Below are positions 34,229 to 44,300 of a DNA stretch of 64,000 nucleotides, piece by piece; the stretch's first letter is position 1, and the number at the start of each line of letters is the position of its first letter. Made by a program: the position numbers and the translations under genes. This DNA comes from SAR324 cluster bacterium (GTDB lineage Bacteria > SAR324 > NAC60-12): the NCBI GenBank assembly GCA_014382365.1, contig JACNJW010000033.1, positions 62,001 to 126,000 on the forward strand. Reading direction: 5' to 3'. The notes below the pieces were generated by a model. That model searched no databases. It saw only the letters and a list, made by a program, of their open reading frames with translations, and was not told the DNA's origin.

Positions 34229-35695
34229 ATGCCGTTGGAGATGAAACACAACATCGCATCGCTCAACGCAATTAATCATCTGGAAGTTGCACAAAACGAA
34301 CTTTCCACTTCACTGAGTCGATTATCTTCAGGACAAAGGATCAATGGTGGTGCAGATGACCCGTCAGGACTTGTCATTTCAGAGGGGTTGCGTGCTCAGA
34401 TTGCCAGCGTAGAGCAAGCTCTGCAAAATTCAGAGTTTTCCCTGTCACTGGTACAGACTGCTGAAGGTGCTTTAGTTGAAGTAAACAATTTACTGATTGA
34501 AATGCGCCAGTTAGCAACAACTGCAGCAAATGAAGGTGCCACTGATTTCAGTGCACTGCTTGCACTGCAGTTTCAAATCCGCAACGCTATCGAAGGCATT
34601 GACAGAGTCTCACAATTTACGCGCTTCGGGAATAAAAATCTATTGGATGGTAGTCAGGGTGCCACAGGAACAGCTGGGAATGAGGAACTGGTATTTCTAA
34701 AAGCATCTTCAAAAACAATTGCTTCGCCAATCAGTGGTTATGACGTAGATATTAATGAACTACCATTAAGAGCAAGTCTCACAGAAGATCTAGATGACGA
34801 TGATGCTGCAGGCCTGCAAATCACACTGGAAGAAGAAGATGGAGCAACAATCAGGGTCAGGAATCCTGAAGGAGCTACCGCAGCTGGATTTGCAAACCGT
34901 CTGCAAAAATCGGCACTGGCTGCAAACATGAATTTAGATATTCGTTATGATATTGATGATGAAGAACTTACAATAGAACATCGGGAATACGGCCTTGCTA
35001 AAGGTTTTACGGTCGTCAGTACTAAAGACGGTGTCATTGTGGACGATGCATACGAACCAGAATTGTTTCTGGGACAAGACATTGAGGGAACAATCGGCGA
35101 CGAGCCGGCAGATGGAGATGGTGCAATTCTGACAGGAGATTTTAATAACAAAAAAACAAGTGGTTTGAGCATCGCGTTTTTAGGTGATAGTACAGGTGGT
35201 GCCGGCTCAGTGACTGTTGCTCAAAATGCACTCAAGTTCCAATCAGGCCCAAGTGCGGATGAAAATATTTTAATTGCATTGAATAGTACTCACTCTACAG
35301 TCCTGGGAAGAGGTGTAGACAATACGAGTGGATTTGAAAATCTATCACAAATCCGGTTGACATCAACTCAAGAAGCCATCGACGCAATTCGCCTTGTGGA
35401 TGAGGCTCTTGATCAATTATTATCAATGAGAGGCCAACTCGGATCATTGCAAAAACACACCTTGGAAACTAATATTTCGGTACTCCGCAATACTGCAGAG
35501 AACTTAACTGCTGCTGAGTCCAGTATTCGAGATACAGACATGGCATTAGAGATGGCAAATTTTACTAAAAACCAGATAATTACAGAAACGGCCGCGGCAG
35601 CAGTAGCTCAATCAAATCAGACTGCGACTCGTGTTTTGCAGCTCTTGTTTAACAACAAAGCAAATGGTCACTGGTCATTTTATAGAGATAACTGA
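34229..35695 (+). CDS. fliC: Flagellin (488 aa, with central insert)
   Basis: 488 residues. D0/D1 N-terminus: MKHNIASLNAINHLEVAQNELSTSLSRLSSGQRINGGADDPSGLVISEGLRAQ. C-terminal D1/D0: ENLTAAESSIRDTDMALEMANFTKNQIITETAAAAVAQSNQTATRVLQLLFNN. After the usual end it carries about 12 extra residues (KANGHWSFYRDN), which is odd because D0 normally ends at LLxx. Residues ~155-375 are a variable domain with GQDIEGTIGDEPADGDGAILTGDF, similar in theme to the insert of the 586-residue flagellin. AGAGGAAT precedes the ATG. mnmE starts 14 bp after its stop, so read-through from a flagellin promoter into mnmE is possible. Confidence 0.95.
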   Translation: MPLEMKHNIASLNAINHLEVAQNELSTSLSRLSSGQRINGGADDPSGLVISEGLRAQIASVEQALQNSEFSLSLVQTAEGALVEVNNLLIEMRQLATTAANEGATDFSALLALQFQIRNAIEGIDRVSQFTRFGNKNLLDGSQGATGTAGNEELVFLKASSKTIASPISGYDVDINELPLRASLTEDLDDDDAAGLQITLEEEDGATIRVRNPEGATAAGFANRLQKSALAANMNLDIRYDIDDEELTIEHREYGLAKGFTVVSTKDGVIVDDAYEPELFLGQDIEGTIGDEPADGDGAILTGDFNNKKTSGLSIAFLGDSTGGAGSVTVAQNALKFQSGPSADENILIALNSTHSTVLGRGVDNTSGFENLSQIRLTSTQEAIDAIRLVDEALDQLLSMRGQLGSLQKHTLETNISVLRNTAENLTAAESSIRDTDMALEMANFTKNQIITETAAAAVAQSNQTATRVLQLLFNNKANGHWSFYRDN

Positions 35696-35709
35696 TCACT
35701 GCTAAGATA

Positions 35710-37083
35710 ATGTGCCTGGACGACACCATCGTTGCTATAGCAACTCCACTTCAGCCTTCCGGACTTGGGATTATCAGAGTCAGCGGAAATGAGTCAATTT
35801 CCTTGATTGAACCTCTTTTCAAGGCCGTGGGGAATAAACTAAAAGAAGCCAAGACCCATAAACTAATTCATGGTTGGATACATGAGGACGGCAAACTTCT
35901 GGATCAAGTCCTGATTGTAGTAATGCGAGCTCCGCATTCATACACAACAGAAGATGTGATAGAAATCCAGTGTCACGGCAGTCCCATTGTATTACGCAAT
36001 ATTTTATCTTTGCTGTTACGAAAAGGTGCTCGTTTGGCAAAGGCTGGTGAATTCACTCAAAGAGCTTTTTTACATGGACGTATAGATTTGACTCAAGCGG
36101 AAGCAGTTGCAGATCTGATCCACGCAAGTTCTGATGTTGCTGCGAATCTAGCCCTGCAGCAGTTACACGGCAAACTTTATGATGCTATAAATCAGGTAAA
36201 AAATCAGTTAATTTCTGTTGCTTCACTGGTTGAAGCCAACATAGAGTTTCCTGATGAAGAGACTGAATTCACTCAGCGAGATGCTTGCCTGCAAAGTTTG
36301 AATTGTGCTGCTGCAGACTTAGAAAATTTAGTATCTCATGCGGATCAGGGACGTAGGATGCGTGAGGGATTTTCAGTGGCACTGATAGGTCGTCCAAATG
36401 TTGGAAAATCATCTTTGCTCAATACTTTACTGTGCGAACAAAGGGCAATCGTGACTCCCCTTCCCGGGACCACCCGCGACTCGATCGAAGAATCAATTCA
36501 AATTCGCGGACTTGCTTTCAGATTAACTGACACAGCTGGTATTAGAGACACAGAAGATCTAATTGAAACGGCTGGTATTCAACGGACACACAATACCTGG
36601 CAGAGAGCAGATCTGGTTTTGCTGATTTTGGATGCAAGTGAGAAACTTGAGGAAGATGATCTGAGTTTAATTCACGAAGTTGATAAGAATCGGACTCTAG
36701 CAGTCTTAAACAAAAAAGATTTACTGTCGGAGGAATTACCACTCTGGCACGAAGAAATATCAGGATTGGAATCTGTTTTAATTTCGGCAAAGTCAGGAGC
36801 AGGACGAAACGAACTAGAAGCTATGTTATTTGCTAAAGCAACTCTTGAAGGCTTACCACAGCAAGACGACATTTGGCTCACAAACCTCAGACAGCAGGAA
36901 GCAGCCAAGCGGGCTTTAACTGCTTTGTCAAGAGCAAAAGAAGGTTTGGAGCAATTTAAGGGAGAAGAATTTCTTGCTGTAGATTTACGGTCCAGTTTAA
37001 ATGCTTTGGGTGAAATAGTTGGTGAGACAACTGCAGACGATTTGCTTGGGCAAATTTTTTCAAAGTTTTGTATTGGTAAATAA
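35710..37083 (+). CDS. mnmE: tRNA uridine-5-carboxymethylaminomethyl modification GTPase
   Basis: 457 residues, the normal size. With MnmG it makes the cmnm5U34 modification at the wobble position of several tRNAs, using GTP hydrolysis and a folate cofactor. The N-terminal formyl-THF-binding domain (residues 1-~120) opens [23 protein letters not shown] helical domain surrounds the G domain, whose P-loop is [15 protein letters not shown] near residue 225, with G3 DTAGIRDT, G4 LNKKDL and the switch [10 protein letters not shown]. The C-terminus ends FCIGK, the family CxGK motif with the catalytic Cys. It is next to flagellin and FlgN-like genes rather than the yidC or mnmG block. Confidence 0.97.
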   Translation: MCLDDTIVAIATPLQPSGLGIIRVSGNESISLIEPLFKAVGNKLKEAKTHKLIHGWIHEDGKLLDQVLIVVMRAPHSYTTEDVIEIQCHGSPIVLRNILSLLLRKGARLAKAGEFTQRAFLHGRIDLTQAEAVADLIHASSDVAANLALQQLHGKLYDAINQVKNQLISVASLVEANIEFPDEETEFTQRDACLQSLNCAAADLENLVSHADQGRRMREGFSVALIGRPNVGKSSLLNTLLCEQRAIVTPLPGTTRDSIEESIQIRGLAFRLTDTAGIRDTEDLIETAGIQRTHNTWQRADLVLLILDASEKLEEDDLSLIHEVDKNRTLAVLNKKDLLSEELPLWHEEISGLESVLISAKSGAGRNELEAMLFAKATLEGLPQQDDIWLTNLRQQEAAKRALTALSRAKEGLEQFKGEEFLAVDLRSSLNALGEIVGETTADDLLGQIFSKFCIGK

Positions 37084-37088
37084 AATCA

Positions 37089-37490
37089 ATGACAGATAGT
37101 GAATTAAAACTACTGCTGGAAAAACAAGTATCTCTGTTACAGGAGCTGTTGGATTTGTCACAACGCCAACTTGCTGAATCAGATCAAGTTGGTATTGACG
37201 GAGTATTATCGCAAAAAGATGTCTGTTTCAAGGAACTGCAGCAAGTTGATTCTATGCTTATACTGTGGCACAAACAATATGAAAGAGATTTCAGTAAAGA
37301 AGAGGAGTTTATTTACGCAAATGTGGAAGTTTTACTGGAAAAGTTGTTACTTTCAGAGAAGGAATATGAAAAATTAGTCGGACGTGAAAAGAATGCTGTC
37401 TCTCTGCAAATCTCGCAGTTGAGCAGTCAAATGCAGTATCGAGAAGGGCCGAAGAAGAATCGGTCGCAAATAAAAAACATGACTACCTAA
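37089..37490 (+). CDS. FlgN-like flagellar chaperone (probable)
   Basis: 133 residues, all helical. The pattern LLLEKQVSLLQELLDLSQRQLAESDQVGIDGVLSQKDVCFKELQQVDSML follows the FlgN/FliT layout: a helix ending in a short acidic loop, then 'L-x-x-K-x-x-x-x-x-x-L'. FlgN binds the hook-filament junction proteins FlgK and FlgL in the cytoplasm before export. The call rests on helix pattern, length and position 5 bp after mnmE within a flagellar cluster. No FlgK or FlgL gene is in the window. Another coiled-coil protein is possible. Confidence 0.6.
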   Translation: MTDSELKLLLEKQVSLLQELLDLSQRQLAESDQVGIDGVLSQKDVCFKELQQVDSMLILWHKQYERDFSKEEEFIYANVEVLLEKLLLSEKEYEKLVGREKNAVSLQISQLSSQMQYREGPKKNRSQIKNMTT

Positions 37491-37516
37491 GTTTTACTTT
37501 TTTTAAGAAACACAGT

Positions 37517-38566
37517 ATGAATTTTTCAGCTTACCAGATTGAGTCTTTGTTGGACGACTTCCAAGAGAATATTTTTCCCATAGCTAAATCTGCCAGCGAA
37601 ACACTGAACCTCTCCGAGGGTGCACTCCAAGACGCCCGTGAATACTTTAGGCCACAGACAGTTCCAACTTTAGACTGGATTTTACCCAAAGATATGGTTG
37701 AGTTGGTTGAAGATCAAACTGATTTTGAACCTGTGGTCGATTTTGTGCAGCAAAGCCGAGCTGGTCGATTTGTGGTACCGGCGTATATTCCTGAAAATCC
37801 GGCACCTGCATTTACTCTGGTAAGTGACTATTCTCAGTCTGAATTGAACCGTGATACTGAAGAAATGGAGTTACAGCAAGTTTTTCCCCTGGAAAAAGAT
37901 GATTTGTCACCAGATCTGGAAGTTGAAAGTGATGAGTCGGAAGATGATTTTTCAGTTGCAGTTGAAGAAACATTTGTGACAGAAGGTGAAGAGCTGCAAC
38001 TTGAAACTGAAATATCAGTTTCAGAATACGATTTAGAAGACGAAAACACGAAGCTCAAATCAACAGAGTATCAGGAAGAAATTGAGGCCACTGACGTAAC
38101 AGGTGAAACAGCACCGGAACCGGAAGATTCAGTAGCATCTACAAAAGAGGAATCCGCAGATGGTGAACCTGAAGTTTCTGCAGCAGCTTTATTTGAAGGC
38201 CTTGATGAGGATGATGCTGAGGATGATTTTGAAATTGATGAAGGAGGTTTACAGGGAGAAATTGATGATAATACAGATGTGGTTTTTGGAGACGGACGTA
38301 TTGATTTAAAATCTATGAGTAAATTTGTTGGAAAATATCCTGATAGTACTATTAAATTTTTGTTACGAAAAAACCTGGACGGGCGGCCTCTGCCAACAGG
38401 TTATGAGGAGATTTACCTACTATGGGAAGACCGTGGACTGACTCGTGGACGCTTAAAAAAATATTTATTTCAGCTGATGGAATGGAATGACTTTCCTGAT
38501 ATCCCTGTACATGATGTGGTAAAAAAAATCAGGGAACGCCAATTTGAACTAAAAATGGACTCCTGA
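37517..38566 (+). CDS. Acidic protein of unknown function, 349 aa
   Basis: 349 residues in three parts. Residues 1-105 are mixed (MNFSAYQIESLLDDFQENIFP, then TLDWILPKDMVELVED). Residues ~105-255 are extremely acidic and low in complexity (many Glu, Asp, Ser, Thr), probably disordered. Residues ~260-349 are a compact basic helical domain: GRIDLKSMSKFVGKYPDSTIKFLLRKNLDGRPLPTGYEEIYLLWEDRGLTRGRLKKYLFQLMEW. The folded C-terminus may be a binding module, with the acidic arm as spacer. No signal peptide. Its stop overlaps the ATG of the Nudix gene (TGATG), so they are coupled; the gene also follows the FlgN-like gene by 26 bp. A role in flagellar assembly is possible from position only. Confidence 0.65.
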   Translation: MNFSAYQIESLLDDFQENIFPIAKSASETLNLSEGALQDAREYFRPQTVPTLDWILPKDMVELVEDQTDFEPVVDFVQQSRAGRFVVPAYIPENPAPAFTLVSDYSQSELNRDTEEMELQQVFPLEKDDLSPDLEVESDESEDDFSVAVEETFVTEGEELQLETEISVSEYDLEDENTKLKSTEYQEEIEATDVTGETAPEPEDSVASTKEESADGEPEVSAAALFEGLDEDDAEDDFEIDEGGLQGEIDDNTDVVFGDGRIDLKSMSKFVGKYPDSTIKFLLRKNLDGRPLPTGYEEIYLLWEDRGLTRGRLKKYLFQLMEWNDFPDIPVHDVVKKIRERQFELKMDS

Positions 38567-39078
38567 TGAAACTGAACAAGTTTAGAGCAAATGTGGCTGC
38601 AGTGATTCTGCATCCAACAAAAAATGAAATTTTAATGTTCAGGAGGATTGCCAAAAAGAATGTAAAAGCAGAATTAGAATCCGATGGTGGACAGCTGAGG
38701 TGGAATTGGCAGTTCCCACAGGGAGGTGTTGACCCTGGAGAAACCGAAGAAGAAACTCTCTACCGTGAACTGGAAGAGGAGATTGGTACCAGTGACGTCA
38801 CAATTATCCGGACTGCAGTAAAAAGAGTGCGTTACTATTATCCACGAAAAATGCTGTACATCCTACGTCAACAACCTGAATGGGAACCATGCAGGGGCCA
38901 ACAACAACGCTGGTTTCTTCTAAGACTTAACTGTGAAACAGATCAAATTTCCTTCAAACATCAGCCAATAGAATTTGATGCATTTCAGTGGATTTCACCA
39001 CGTAAAGGGATGAAGAAAGTGGTTCCTTTTAAACGTAAGGCTTACCGCAAAGGGTTACGCTATCTGGGAATATTGTGA
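38566..39078 (+). CDS. rppH: RNA pyrophosphohydrolase (Nudix), RppH-like
   Basis: 170 residues. RppH removes pyrophosphate from the 5' triphosphate end of mRNA and so starts 5'-dependent decay. The Nudix box GGVDPGETEEETLYRELEEEIG fits G-x5-E-x7-R-E-x2-E-E-x-G, with the metal-binding Glu pair. The surrounding RppH features are present: WNWQFPQGG before the box, YPRKML, QQQRWFLLRL and the C-terminal FDAFQWISPRKGMKKVVPFKRKAYRKGL. It starts with FRANVAAVI as in RppH. Overlap of the ATG with the preceding stop indicates translational coupling. Some other diadenosine-polyphosphate hydrolases share this layout, so the substrate is not certain. Confidence 0.88.
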   Translation: MKLNKFRANVAAVILHPTKNEILMFRRIAKKNVKAELESDGGQLRWNWQFPQGGVDPGETEEETLYRELEEEIGTSDVTIIRTAVKRVRYYYPRKMLYILRQQPEWEPCRGQQQRWFLLRLNCETDQISFKHQPIEFDAFQWISPRKGMKKVVPFKRKAYRKGLRYLGIL

Positions 39079-39145
39079 TTTGTTTTGCATTGCTTCCAAA
39101 AACAACAGATAATCTACAACAAATCCAAAATTAATATTTATTGTA

Positions 39146-39168
39146 TTGAGTAAATTTACTTTACTCAA
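39146..39168. promoter_or_regulatory. Perfect 9-bp inverted repeat before yaaA
   Basis: TTGAGTAAA and TTTACTCAA separated by TTTAC, 63 bp before yaaA. It could be an operator or the stem of an rppH terminator, but no T-run follows. An operator is slightly more likely. Confidence 0.45.
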
Positions 39169-39231
39169 AGCTCAACCTGATTGGAACTCCTAACAACAAT
39201 CTGCGGTTTTAATTTCTAACATGGAAACTCT

Positions 39232-39999
39232 ATGCTGATGCTGATTTCACCGGCTAAAACGCTGGATTATGAAACCACACCTACTACTGATAGCTTTAGC
39301 GTACCTGACTACTTGGGGCAATCTGCAGAACTTATTAAAGTTGTCAAGCACAAGTCTGAACAGGACTTGATGAAACTAATGCATGTAAGTCAAAAAATTG
39401 CTGAATTAAATGCTAACCGTTTCCGTCAGTGGAGATTGCCATTCACAGCCGATAATGCTAAACAAGCAATATTAGCTTTTAAAGGTGATGTCTATAACGG
39501 ACTGGAGGCCTCCGGACTTTCAGAAAAACAAATGACTTACGCACAGTCACATTTGAGGATTATTTCCGGTCTCTACGGACTTTTAAGACCGCTTGACTTG
39601 ATGCAACCCTACAGACTGGAAATGGGACTCCAACTGAAGACTCAGAAAGGTGATTCTCTCTACCAGTTCTGGGGAGAGCTGATAACTGATGGAGTAAATT
39701 CTTTACTAGCAAAACAAGATGATCCGGTTCTAATCAACCTTGCCTCAAAAGAATACTTTAAAGCAGTGCAGCAGGATAACTTGGACGGCCGTTTGATTAC
39801 TCCGGTATTTAAAGACTGGAAAAACGGGAAATATAAAATCATCAGTTTTTTTGCCAAAAAAGCCCGCGGCATGATGGTGCGCTATGCCATCGATCACAAT
39901 GTCCGGGAACCAGAAGAATTGCAAAATTTTGATTATGCTGGTTACAATTTTAGCTCTGAGCTGAGTCAGTCTGATACATGGGTTTTTTGCAGAGATTGA
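39232..39999 (+). CDS. yaaA: Peroxide stress protein YaaA
   Basis: 255 residues, the usual length. YaaA (DUF328) lowers intracellular free iron and so limits Fenton damage during peroxide stress in E. coli. The family-defining segments are present: LMLISPAKTLDYETTP at the start, AILAFKGDVYNGLEA, HLRIISGLYGLLRPLDLMQPYRLEMG in the centre, and KIISFFAKKARGMMVRYAI near residue 210. Position after rppH and before the methionine block does not suggest a pathway. The start is the first of two close ATG codons. A good inverted repeat lies upstream. Confidence 0.96.
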   Translation: MLMLISPAKTLDYETTPTTDSFSVPDYLGQSAELIKVVKHKSEQDLMKLMHVSQKIAELNANRFRQWRLPFTADNAKQAILAFKGDVYNGLEASGLSEKQMTYAQSHLRIISGLYGLLRPLDLMQPYRLEMGLQLKTQKGDSLYQFWGELITDGVNSLLAKQDDPVLINLASKEYFKAVQQDNLDGRLITPVFKDWKNGKYKIISFFAKKARGMMVRYAIDHNVREPEELQNFDYAGYNFSSELSQSDTWVFCRD

Positions 40000-40215
40000 C
40001 TCTGTGTGAATCAGATAAATTACACCAGCTTGAAAAACTTATTCCTCTACTATTTCAAATACTTTCATTACAATCCAGCTAAGCTCATTCTATCAGCCTC
40101 CACAAGCCCACCTATACGTTGAATTCAAAGATTGAGACTATTAATTTGTTTTTCAACTTTGAAAATGATAGCCACAATCTGAAGAATGGGTGATTTTTTG
40201 CTTGTATAAACTCAT

Positions 40216-40243
40216 AAATCATTATATTGATATATAATGATTT
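40216..40243 (+). promoter_or_regulatory. 12-bp arm palindrome, likely operator of the ArsR-methyltransferase gene
   Basis: AAATCATTATAT, spacer TGAT, ATATAATGATTT: the arms are perfect complements. It lies 45 bp before the ATG at 40288 and overlaps the plausible -10 sequences (TTATAT, TATAAT), the normal place for an ArsR-type repressor site. Autoregulation is inferred. The same palindrome was not seen before metH or metF. Confidence 0.65.
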
Positions 40244-40287
40244 AATAGAAACAGCAGTATCTTCCACCCTTTTTTTGCAAAATTATT

Positions 40288-41244
40288 ATGTCAAGTATTG
40301 CTCAAGTTCTAAGATTGCTGGGAGACGATACACGTCTCAGAATTTTGATTCTAGTCTCTCAAACCCCTTTAAACGTCAGTGAACTCACTACAATTTTAGG
40401 AATGGCTCAATCCGGAATTTCGCGGCATTTGAGTCACCTAAGAAAAATGAAACTACTGCAGGAACGTAAAGAAGGAATCTGGACTTATTATCAACTTGCA
40501 CAAAAAGAATCACTTGAAAGTGAGCTCCACTTACTCTGGAACTATCTCCAGGAACAGCTTTCAAACATGAAAGATCCTAACAATGACCGTGTCCGTTTGC
40601 ATGAGGTGTTACGTCAAAGAGGAATCAGCGGAGGGGGTTTAAATGAAAAACTTCTCGAACCGGGACAATCCTGGTTTGCCTGGTCTTGTCTTCTTGGCAT
40701 ACTGCTGGGACAGAATGACGAGCGAAAATCAGGATTTGACTCCGGCACATCCGAACTGGAAATCATCGATCTCGGCTGTGGAGACGGGACTTTAACCGTC
40801 GAAATGGCTAAATTTGCAAAACAGGTAGTCGGAGTAGACTTTAATCCGGATATTCTGGCTTCTGCTCGACAGCGTATAGATCGGCTTGGTTTGCAAAATG
40901 TTAGATTATTGTCTGAAGATGTCAGTAACTTGTCTTTAGTTTCAGAGTCTATGGATGTCGTCTTTTTTTCACAATCTCTGCATCACCTTGATGATCCACA
41001 AAGAGGTTTTCAGGAAGCTGCCCGTATACTGCGTCCCGGAGGACTGGTACTGGTAATGGAACTTGCCGCACATACTGAAGACTGGGTCCTGGAAAAACTT
41101 GGCCACAAGTGGCTTGGATTTGAAAAAAAGACCTTACTGGATTACATGGAGACGGCCAAATTTAATAATCTACACTCAGAAAAATTACCATTAAGGCGGG
41201 AAGAATTATTTCAAATCATCCTCTCTGCGGGAAGAAAAACCTGA
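40288..41244 (+). CDS. ArsR-family regulator fused to a SAM-dependent methyltransferase domain (SahR-like)
   Basis: 318 residues. Residues 1-95 are a winged helix-turn-helix of the ArsR type: LRLLGDDTRLRILILVSQTPLNVSELTTILGMAQSGISRHLSHLRKMKLLQERKEGIWTYYQL, without the Cys motifs of metal sensors. Residues ~145-300 are a class I methyltransferase: motif I IIDLGCGDGTLTVEMA, then VVGVDFNPDIL, and the post-I/IV region SMDVVFFSQSLHHLDDP followed by EAARILRPGGLVLVMEL. Fusions of this type are known as SAH-responsive repressors of the methionine cycle in several proteobacteria (SahR family). Its position directly before metH and metF and the palindrome upstream fit this. The ligand (SAH or SAM) is not provable from sequence. 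Confidence 0.85.
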   Translation: MSSIAQVLRLLGDDTRLRILILVSQTPLNVSELTTILGMAQSGISRHLSHLRKMKLLQERKEGIWTYYQLAQKESLESELHLLWNYLQEQLSNMKDPNNDRVRLHEVLRQRGISGGGLNEKLLEPGQSWFAWSCLLGILLGQNDERKSGFDSGTSELEIIDLGCGDGTLTVEMAKFAKQVVGVDFNPDILASARQRIDRLGLQNVRLLSEDVSNLSLVSESMDVVFFSQSLHHLDDPQRGFQEAARILRPGGLVLVMELAAHTEDWVLEKLGHKWLGFEKKTLLDYMETAKFNNLHSEKLPLRREELFQIILSAGRKT

Positions 41245-41385
41245 TTAAAATTCTCTATAATTTGCCTTAAACGAAGTTCAATTATTTTTTCATAAAATGA
41301 ATAACTTTTTTTGATGATAAATATTTTATTGGAAATAAACAGTTCTAATTAAAATAATTTTTCAGCAGCATAAAAACAAAACCGA

Positions 41386-44300
41386 ATGATATATACCAAC
41401 CCTAGTGCCGCCAGACTGCTCACTTTAATGGAGCAAAAAATTGTAATTCTTGATGGTGCAATGGGTACCATGATTCAAAATCGTGGTCTTACTGAAGTAG
41501 ATTTCAAAGGTCAGTCATTTTTTGAACATCAGTCTCCACTCAATGGTAACAACGACCTGCTTTCCATCACACGTCCGGAAGTAATTGAGGAAATTCATTT
41601 AGAATTTTTGAGAGCTGGTGCAAACATTCTTGAAACAAACACCTTTAACGCCAACCGGATTTCTCAAGCAGATTATAATTTGGAGGACCACGTTCGCGAA
41701 ATCAATTTAGCTGCAGCTGAAGTAGCCCGCAGGGCTGTTGATAGTTTCCAGTCGGAATGTCGAAATGCAATACCAGCAATAGATCAGCCGGTTTTTGTGG
41801 CAGGTTCAATTGGCCCTACAAACAGAACATGTTCGCTGTCACCTGACGTAAATGACCCTGCCTATCGTGCAGTTACTTTTGATGACGTTGCCAGTGCCTA
41901 CCGGGAACAAGCTGAAGCTTTAGTCGAAGGTGGGGTTGATATGCTGCTACTGGAAACAAGTTTCGACACTCTCAACATGAAGGCCGGAATTTATGCTCTT
42001 GAGAGTTTTTTTGCGGATACAGGAATTCGGCTTCCGGTTTTTCTTTCCGTAACAATCACGGATGCTTCCGGACGTACGTTATCCGGACAAACTTTATCTG
42101 CTTTCTACAATTCAATTCATCACGCAAAGCCTCTGTTTTTAGGTATCAACTGTGCACTTGGGGCCCGGGAAATGAGACCTTACATTGAAGAGTTGGCACA
42201 CATTTCAGAATTTGCTGTTGCCGTTTATCCAAATGCAGGCTTACCGAATGAGATGGGCGAATATGAGCAAACACCAAAAGAATTTGCAGAAATCACAGCA
42301 GAATTTGCAGAAGAAGGTTGGTTGAATCTGGTCGGAGGTTGTTGCGGAACCACTCCTGAACACATCACTGCACTGGCCAATAAAATAAATCTTTCAAAAC
42401 CGCGGCCACTTAAAAACCAAACCTTTGGAGAGGCTGTTATGCTAAAACAAAAGACTCCATTTTATTCAGGTTTGGAACCACTGAATGTCACTAAAGATAC
42501 TGGATTTTTAATGATCGGTGAACGTACTAATGTGATGGGTTCTCCTAAATTCAGGAAATTAATACTGAATGATGATTTTGATGCTGCATTGGCAATTGCC
42601 CGCCAGCAGGTTGAATCAGGAGCCAATATCATCGACATTAATTTTGATGAAGGTTTGCTGGACGGTGAGACTTCAATGACGCATTTTCTGAATTTAATTG
42701 CGGCTGAACCGGACATTGCACGGGTACCAATCATGATCGACAGTTCAAAATGGTCTGTCATTGAAGCCGGTTTAAAATGCATTCAAGGCAAAGGGGTCGT
42801 CAACTCTATCAGTCTCAAAGAAGGCGAAGAAATCTTCTTGCACCATGCGCGGGAAATTCTTAAATACGGTGCCGCAACTGTCGTGATGGCCTTCGATGAG
42901 CAGGGACAGGCAACAACATTGAAGCACAAAGTTGATGTCTGTGAACGTGCCTTCAAACTACTAACTGAGGAAGTAGGTTTTGCACCTTGCGACATTATTT
43001 TTGATCCGAATGTTCTAACAGTCGCCACCGGAATTGCAGAACATAACGATTATGGAGTAGCCTTCATTGAGGCAACACGTCAGATCAAAAAACGCTGTCC
43101 TGGAGCCCTCGTCAGTGGTGGTGTGAGTAATGTTTCATTTTCATTTCGCGGTAACAATCCGATTCGGGAAGCCATGCACTCGGCATTTTTGTATCATACA
43201 ATTAAGGCCGGTCTAGACATGGCGATTGTCAATGCTGGTATGCTGGATGTTTACGAAGAAATAGATAATAATTTACTCAAACACGTAGAAGATGTGCTGC
43301 TCAATCGTCTTGATTCAAATAGCACCGAAACCGATGCTACAGAACGGCTAACTGATTTTGCAGAAAATTACAAAGCCTCGCAAGAAGCCGACTCAGGCAA
43401 CAAGGATAAAAATCTAAAAGAGAAAAAATGGCGTGAAGAAACCGCACAGCAGAGGATCTCTCATGCCCTGGTCCGAGGCATTACTGATCACATTGTTGCT
43501 GACACTGAAGAACTGCGAATCCAATTCGACACCGCTCTGGAAGTAATCGAAGGTCCATTGATGGCGGGTATGAAAATAGTTGGTGATTTATTTGGTGACG
43601 GCAAAATGTTTTTACCACAAGTAGTAAAAAGCGCCCGTGTGATGAAACAGGCAGTGGCTTATCTGGAACCATTTATTGAAGAAGAAAAAAAACAGAGTGG
43701 GGCTTCCAGCAAGCTTCCCAAAGTAGTTTTGGCGACCGTAAAAGGAGACGTACACGATATTGGTAAAAACATTGTGGGTGTAGTTTTGGGTTGTAACAAT
43801 TATGAAGTTATTGATTTAGGAGTAATGGTTCCCTGCGAAAAAATTATTGCTGCCGCAAAAGAACATGAGGCTGATATTGTTGGGTTGTCCGGGTTGATTA
43901 CACCATCACTGGATGAGATGGTCCACGTCTCCAGTGAAATGAAACGTGAAGGCTTCACACTTCCGCTTCTAATTGGAGGCGCCACTACAAGTCCTGCACA
44001 CACTGCTGTCAAAATTGCCCCAAAATACGATCACCCTGTGGCTTATGTTTCGGATGCCTCAAGAGCAGCCGGAGTGATTTCAAAACTGCTCAATCCCAAC
44101 ACAAAAGAAGAGACAGCACAAGAATTAGCAAAAGATCAGGAAAAGCGTAGACTTGCTTACGAAAATCGAAATGCCGAGCGAAAATTATTGCCCCTTGAAA
44201 AAGCCCGCGTAAACTGTACACCCATCAACTGGGATAACTGCAGGATTGACAAACCATCTTTTCTGGGATTACGGGACTACTCGGTTGATGTGGAAACTCT

